Of a stretch of 64,000 nt of DNA, positions 61,432 to 64,000 are shown one piece after another. The notes below the pieces were generated by a model. That model saw only the letters and a program-made list of their open reading frames with translations, was not told where the DNA came from and did no database searches. This DNA is from Carboxylicivirga sp. (GTDB taxonomy: Bacteria > Bacteroidota > Bacteroidia > Bacteroidales > Marinilabiliaceae), in the NCBI GenBank assembly GCA_025210475.1, contig JAOARW010000108.1:1-64000 (forward strand), read 5' to 3'. Every line of letters starts with the position of its first letter. Within the stretch, counting starts at the first letter, position 1. The position numbers and the translations under genes are program-made.

Positions 61432-61800
61432 ATGTCATTTTTAGGAAATCTTATTTGGCTGATTTTTGGTGGTTTAATAACAGCTATCGAATATTTTGTG
61501 GCCAGCCTGCTATTAATAATTACCATCATTGGGATACCCTTTGGCTTGCAAACTATGAAGTTAGGAGCACTGGCACTTTGGCCTTTTGGCAGGCAGGTGG
61601 TGGATAAACCACAAGCCAGCGGATGCTTAAATACCCTGATGAATGTAATCTGGATTTTTATAGGTGGTATCTGGATATCAATTTCGCACCTTGTTTTTGG
61701 CATATTATTAGCCATTACCATTATCGGAATTCCATTTGCTCGTCAGCATTTTAAGCTGGCTCACATTGCCTTGGTGCCGTTTGGTAAAGAGATACGTTAA
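61432..61800 (+). CDS. YccF-domain membrane protein
   Basis: The 122-residue protein has the twin YccF repeats: LGNLIWLIFGGLITAIEYFV (about 4-23) with TIIGIPFGLQTMKLGALALW (about 31-50), and the second copy NVIWIFIGGIWISISHLVFG (about 72-91) with TIIGIPFARQHFKLAHIALV. Each repeat has two helices. Function is unknown in the family. The start at ATG 61432 puts the first helix right at the N-terminus. Confidence 0.92.
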   Translation: MSFLGNLIWLIFGGLITAIEYFVASLLLIITIIGIPFGLQTMKLGALALWPFGRQVVDKPQASGCLNTLMNVIWIFIGGIWISISHLVFGILLAITIIGIPFARQHFKLAHIALVPFGKEIR

Positions 61801-61860
61801 TAACGTTATAAATGCCAAAAGGAAAAAAAACCGCAAAACGCATTAATAATCTAAATAAAA

Positions 61861-61888
61861 AAAGAGCAGTTTAACCGAACTGCTCTTT
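61861..61888. terminator. Bidirectional terminator between yccF and kbl
   Basis: AAAGAGCAGTT (61861-61871) pairs perfectly with AACTGCTCTTT (61878-61888) around a 6-base loop. An A-run on the left gives a T-tract for the minus-strand kbl. It lies 32 bases from the kbl stop. Confidence 0.85.
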
Positions 61889-61919
61889 ACTATATTTCTA
61901 CTGTCTACTGACTGGTTTC

Positions 61920-63110
61920 TTAGTCTATCACCTTTAGCTCTTTACCAATCTTAATAAAAGCAGCAATGGCTTTATCTAGGTGGTGTTGCTCATGAGCGGC
62001 TGATAATTGGATGCGAATACGTGCCTGTCCTTTTGGAACTACCGGGTAGTAGAAGCCAATAACGTAAATGCCTTCATCCAATAAGCGAGCAGCAAATTCC
62101 TGAGAAAGTTTTGCATCGTACAACATTAATGCAACGATAGCTGATTCAGTTGGTTTGATATCAAAACCTGCCTCAACAATTTTTGTCTTGAAATATTCAG
62201 CATTTGAAATCACTTTATCACGAAGCTCTGTTGACTCGGTCAGCATATCAAAAATCTCAAGTGCCGCACCAATAATTGATGGAGCTAATGAGTTAGAGAA
62301 TAAATACGGACGCGAGCGCTGGCGCAACATATCGATAATTTCTTTTTTACCGGTGGTGTAACCTCCTAAAGCTCCACCTAATGCTTTTCCTAAAGTACCT
62401 GTGATGATGTCAACACGATCCATGCAGTTGTGATATTCGTGTGTACCACGACCTGTTTTACCAATAAAACCAGACGAGTGGCTATCATCAACCATAACCA
62501 AGGCGTCGTATTTATCGGCTAAATCACAAATCTCATTCAATTTAGCAATATCACCGTCCATCGAGAATACACCGTCGGTAACAATAATGCGGAAACGCTG
62601 CTCCTGTGCGGCTTTTAACTGCTCTTCCAAATCAGCCATGTTGGCATGTTTGTAACGGTAACGAGCGGCTTTACAAAGGCGAACACCATCAATAATTGAA
62701 GCATGGTTTAATTCATCCGAAATAATGGCATCTTCAGCAGTGAACAAAGGTTCAAAAACACCACCATTGGCATCAAAACAAGCCGCATATAGGATGGTAT
62801 CTTCCATACCAAAGAAAGAAGCAATCTTTTCTTCCAATTGTTTATGAATATCCTGGGTTCCGCAAATAAAACGAACCGAAGACATTCCATATCCATGAGT
62901 ATCCAAGGCTTTTTGAGCTGCTTTAACAACACGAGGATGTGATGATAATCCAAGGTAGTTATTCGCACAGAAGTTCAATACAGGTTCTCCACCCTGTACA
63001 TTTATCTCTGCTCCCTGTGGTGTTGTGATAATGCGTTCTTTCTTATAAAGACCTGATTCCTTGATGGCCTCAATCTCATTTACAAGAAAATCCTGAAATT
63101 TACCGTACAT
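61920..63110 (-). CDS. kbl: Glycine C-acetyltransferase (2-amino-3-ketobutyrate CoA ligase)
   Basis: The 396-residue PLP enzyme of the alpha-oxoamine synthase family joins glycine and acetyl-CoA or runs the reverse step in threonine breakdown. Its sequence has LNFCANNYLGLSSHP near 45-59, MSSVRFICGTQDIHKQLE, SDELNHASIIDGVRL near 131-145 and DDSHSSGFIGKTGRGTHEY near 208-226. The PLP lysine is K242 in TGTLGKALGGALGGYT. Length is exact for Kbl. No tdh gene is adjacent; a PfkB kinase gene lies upstream on the same strand. Confidence 0.93.
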   Translation of the reverse strand: MYGKFQDFLVNEIEAIKESGLYKKERIITTPQGAEINVQGGEPVLNFCANNYLGLSSHPRVVKAAQKALDTHGYGMSSVRFICGTQDIHKQLEEKIASFFGMEDTILYAACFDANGGVFEPLFTAEDAIISDELNHASIIDGVRLCKAARYRYKHANMADLEEQLKAAQEQRFRIIVTDGVFSMDGDIAKLNEICDLADKYDALVMVDDSHSSGFIGKTGRGTHEYHNCMDRVDIITGTLGKALGGALGGYTTGKKEIIDMLRQRSRPYLFSNSLAPSIIGAALEIFDMLTESTELRDKVISNAEYFKTKIVEAGFDIKPTESAIVALMLYDAKLSQEFAARLLDEGIYVIGFYYPVVPKGQARIRIQLSAAHEQHHLDKAIAAFIKIGKELKVID

Positions 63111-63147
63111 GACTCTTATTTTACAGTGTGATTAATCGATTTTGATT

Positions 63148-63178
63148 CAAAATTACTGGCTTGATTTATAAAGAACAA
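63148..63178 (-). promoter_or_regulatory. Promoter of kbl (Bacteroidota type)
   Basis: On the minus strand TTG (plus 63176-63178), 20 bases, then TAATTTTG (plus 63148-63155), a perfect TAnnTTTG box. The leader to the kbl ATG at 63110 would be about 30 bases. This implies kbl can be transcribed apart from the PfkB gene. Confidence 0.6.
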
Positions 63179-63207
63179 TGATAAAATCCACCTTTTTGTA
63201 TCAGCGA

Positions 63208-64000
63208 TTAATTAAGTTCGGCTTGTATTTTCTTGTGGATATCGCTCCAGATGCTTTCGTTCATCTTTGGCCCAACCACTTCAATAACATGACCCGACAG
63301 GATAGAACCAATCTTACCACATTTTTCTAAAGGTAAATCCTGAATTAAGCCAAATAAGAAACCTGATGCATACAAATCACCTGCACCGGTTGTATCAACA
63401 CTATTAACAGGAATAATACCAACCTTAACAATTTCGTTGGCACGTTTGATCATCGAACCTTCTTTACCTAATTTCAGAATAGCCACTTTGGTGCCTTCTG
63501 CCAGTTGATGAAGAGCAGCTTCGCCTTCTTTACCAGTGTATGCTTTTGCTTCTTCTTCATTGGCAAAAACTATATCCACATAATTATGAATCAGATTGCG
63601 AAGAAAATCCAGATTGTCTTCTACCACGTTAAAGCTGGCCATGTCGATACTGGTAATTAAACCATTTGCTTTGGCCATTTTGTATGCTTTTTCGATAAGG
63701 GCCTTGTTTTGCACCAAATAGCCTTCAACATGGAAATATTTATAATCTTTAAAGAGATCATCTATAATATCGTCTTGAGATAATTCAACGGCTGCACCAA
63801 GAAATGTAGCAAACGTACGTTCCGAATCAGGGCTGATTAATGCGTTGGCATGTCCGCTTTGTGTTTCAGATTCCAATAGGTGAGGGGTGATGTTGTGTTC
63901 TGTCATATCATTCTTGAAGACTTGCCCTAAATCATCTTTACCAATTTTGCCAATAAAACCGGTTTTTACACCCAAGCTGGCTAGTCCATGAATGGTATTA
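63208..64000 (-). CDS. PfkB-family carbohydrate/adenosine kinase, N-terminus cut by window
   Basis: The frame runs off the right edge, so the TTG at 63975 is not the start: the coding text continues upstream as NTIHGLASLGVKTGFIGKIG, the usual PfkB N-terminal block. The visible 264 residues include the catalytic signature VDTTGAGDLYASGFLFGL near the end and ITSIDMASFNVVEDN in the middle. Sequence and length suit the adenosine-kinase-like branch of Bacteroidota PfkB proteins; the substrate is uncertain. About 60 N-terminal residues are missing. Confidence 0.85.
   Translation of the reverse strand, partial: NTIHGLASLGVKTGFIGKIGKDDLGQVFKNDMTEHNITPHLLESETQSGHANALISPDSERTFATFLGAAVELSQDDIIDDLFKDYKYFHVEGYLVQNKALIEKAYKMAKANGLITSIDMASFNVVEDNLDFLRNLIHNYVDIVFANEEEAKAYTGKEGEAALHQLAEGTKVAILKLGKEGSMIKRANEIVKVGIIPVNSVDTTGAGDLYASGFLFGLIQDLPLEKCGKIGSILSGHVIEVVGPKMNESIWSDIHKKIQAELN

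Overview
This window comes from a Bacteroidota chromosome, most likely a marine or Marinilabiliales-type Bacteroidales relative; the genus cannot be fixed from sequence alone. The evidence is two SusC/SusD pairs, each with its own ECF sigma factor and FecR-type anti-sigma factor, DUF1735 surface lipoproteins, low-GC DNA with A/T-rich spacers, and promoters of the Bacteroidota form TTG-N19/20-TAnnTTTG.

Layout. 1-6.1 kb: the end of a 5S rRNA and its terminator, a CapA-like protein, cmk-ispH, and an efflux adaptor + TolC-like pair with no pump gene, ending in a YwbE-like gene. 6.2-17.0 kb: a complete polysaccharide utilisation locus (sigma, FecR, SusC, SusD, GH18, DUF1735-LamG and DUF1735-F5/8C lipoproteins). 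It resembles N-glycan endo-beta-N-acetylglucosaminidase loci and ends in a small frame that looks like a lone T9SS sorting domain. 17.0-19.6 kb: an AraC-type regulator, a Nudix hydrolase and a CNNM protein. 19.7-27.7 kb (minus strand): an RND efflux operon of TolC, adaptor, an unlisted 43-residue membrane protein, permease and a barrel protein, followed by a membrane-anchored AraC regulator. 28-29.5 kb: a GT-C type membrane glycosyltransferase. 29.9-37.5 kb: a second sigma/FecR/SusC/SusD locus with no enzyme and a hairpin-rich leader before susC.

37.6-53.4 kb is accessory in character: A/T-rich, with decayed reading frames (a GyrI-like frame with two stops, a frame with one stop, a CPBP protease fragment), orphan immunity-like genes (SUKH-4-like, DUF3781), a HAD phosphatase, a second GT-C enzyme, a rhomboid protease, a NADAR protein, several unrecognised membrane proteins, a GNAT acetyltransferase, an intact class D beta-lactamase and an MgtC protein. 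Three non-coding structures stand out: a degenerate array with a 21-bp period (38.47-38.73 kb), a 267-bp nested palindrome (50.83-51.10 kb), and a degenerate array with a 41-42-bp period (53.13-53.42 kb).

53.4-64 kb returns to core functions, mostly on the minus strand: an Ntn-type amidohydrolase, a hexose-6-phosphate mutarotase-like protein, ahpF and ahpC, a GH3-like acyl-adenylate enzyme, a deoxynucleoside kinase, a barrel protein, YccF, kbl, and a PfkB kinase cut by the window edge.

In both Sus loci the SusC carries an N-terminal STN domain. This fits FecA/FecR-like trans-envelope signalling, in which substrate at the outer membrane relieves FecR inhibition of the sigma factor. Assignments rest on motif and family recognition by eye; no database search was run.
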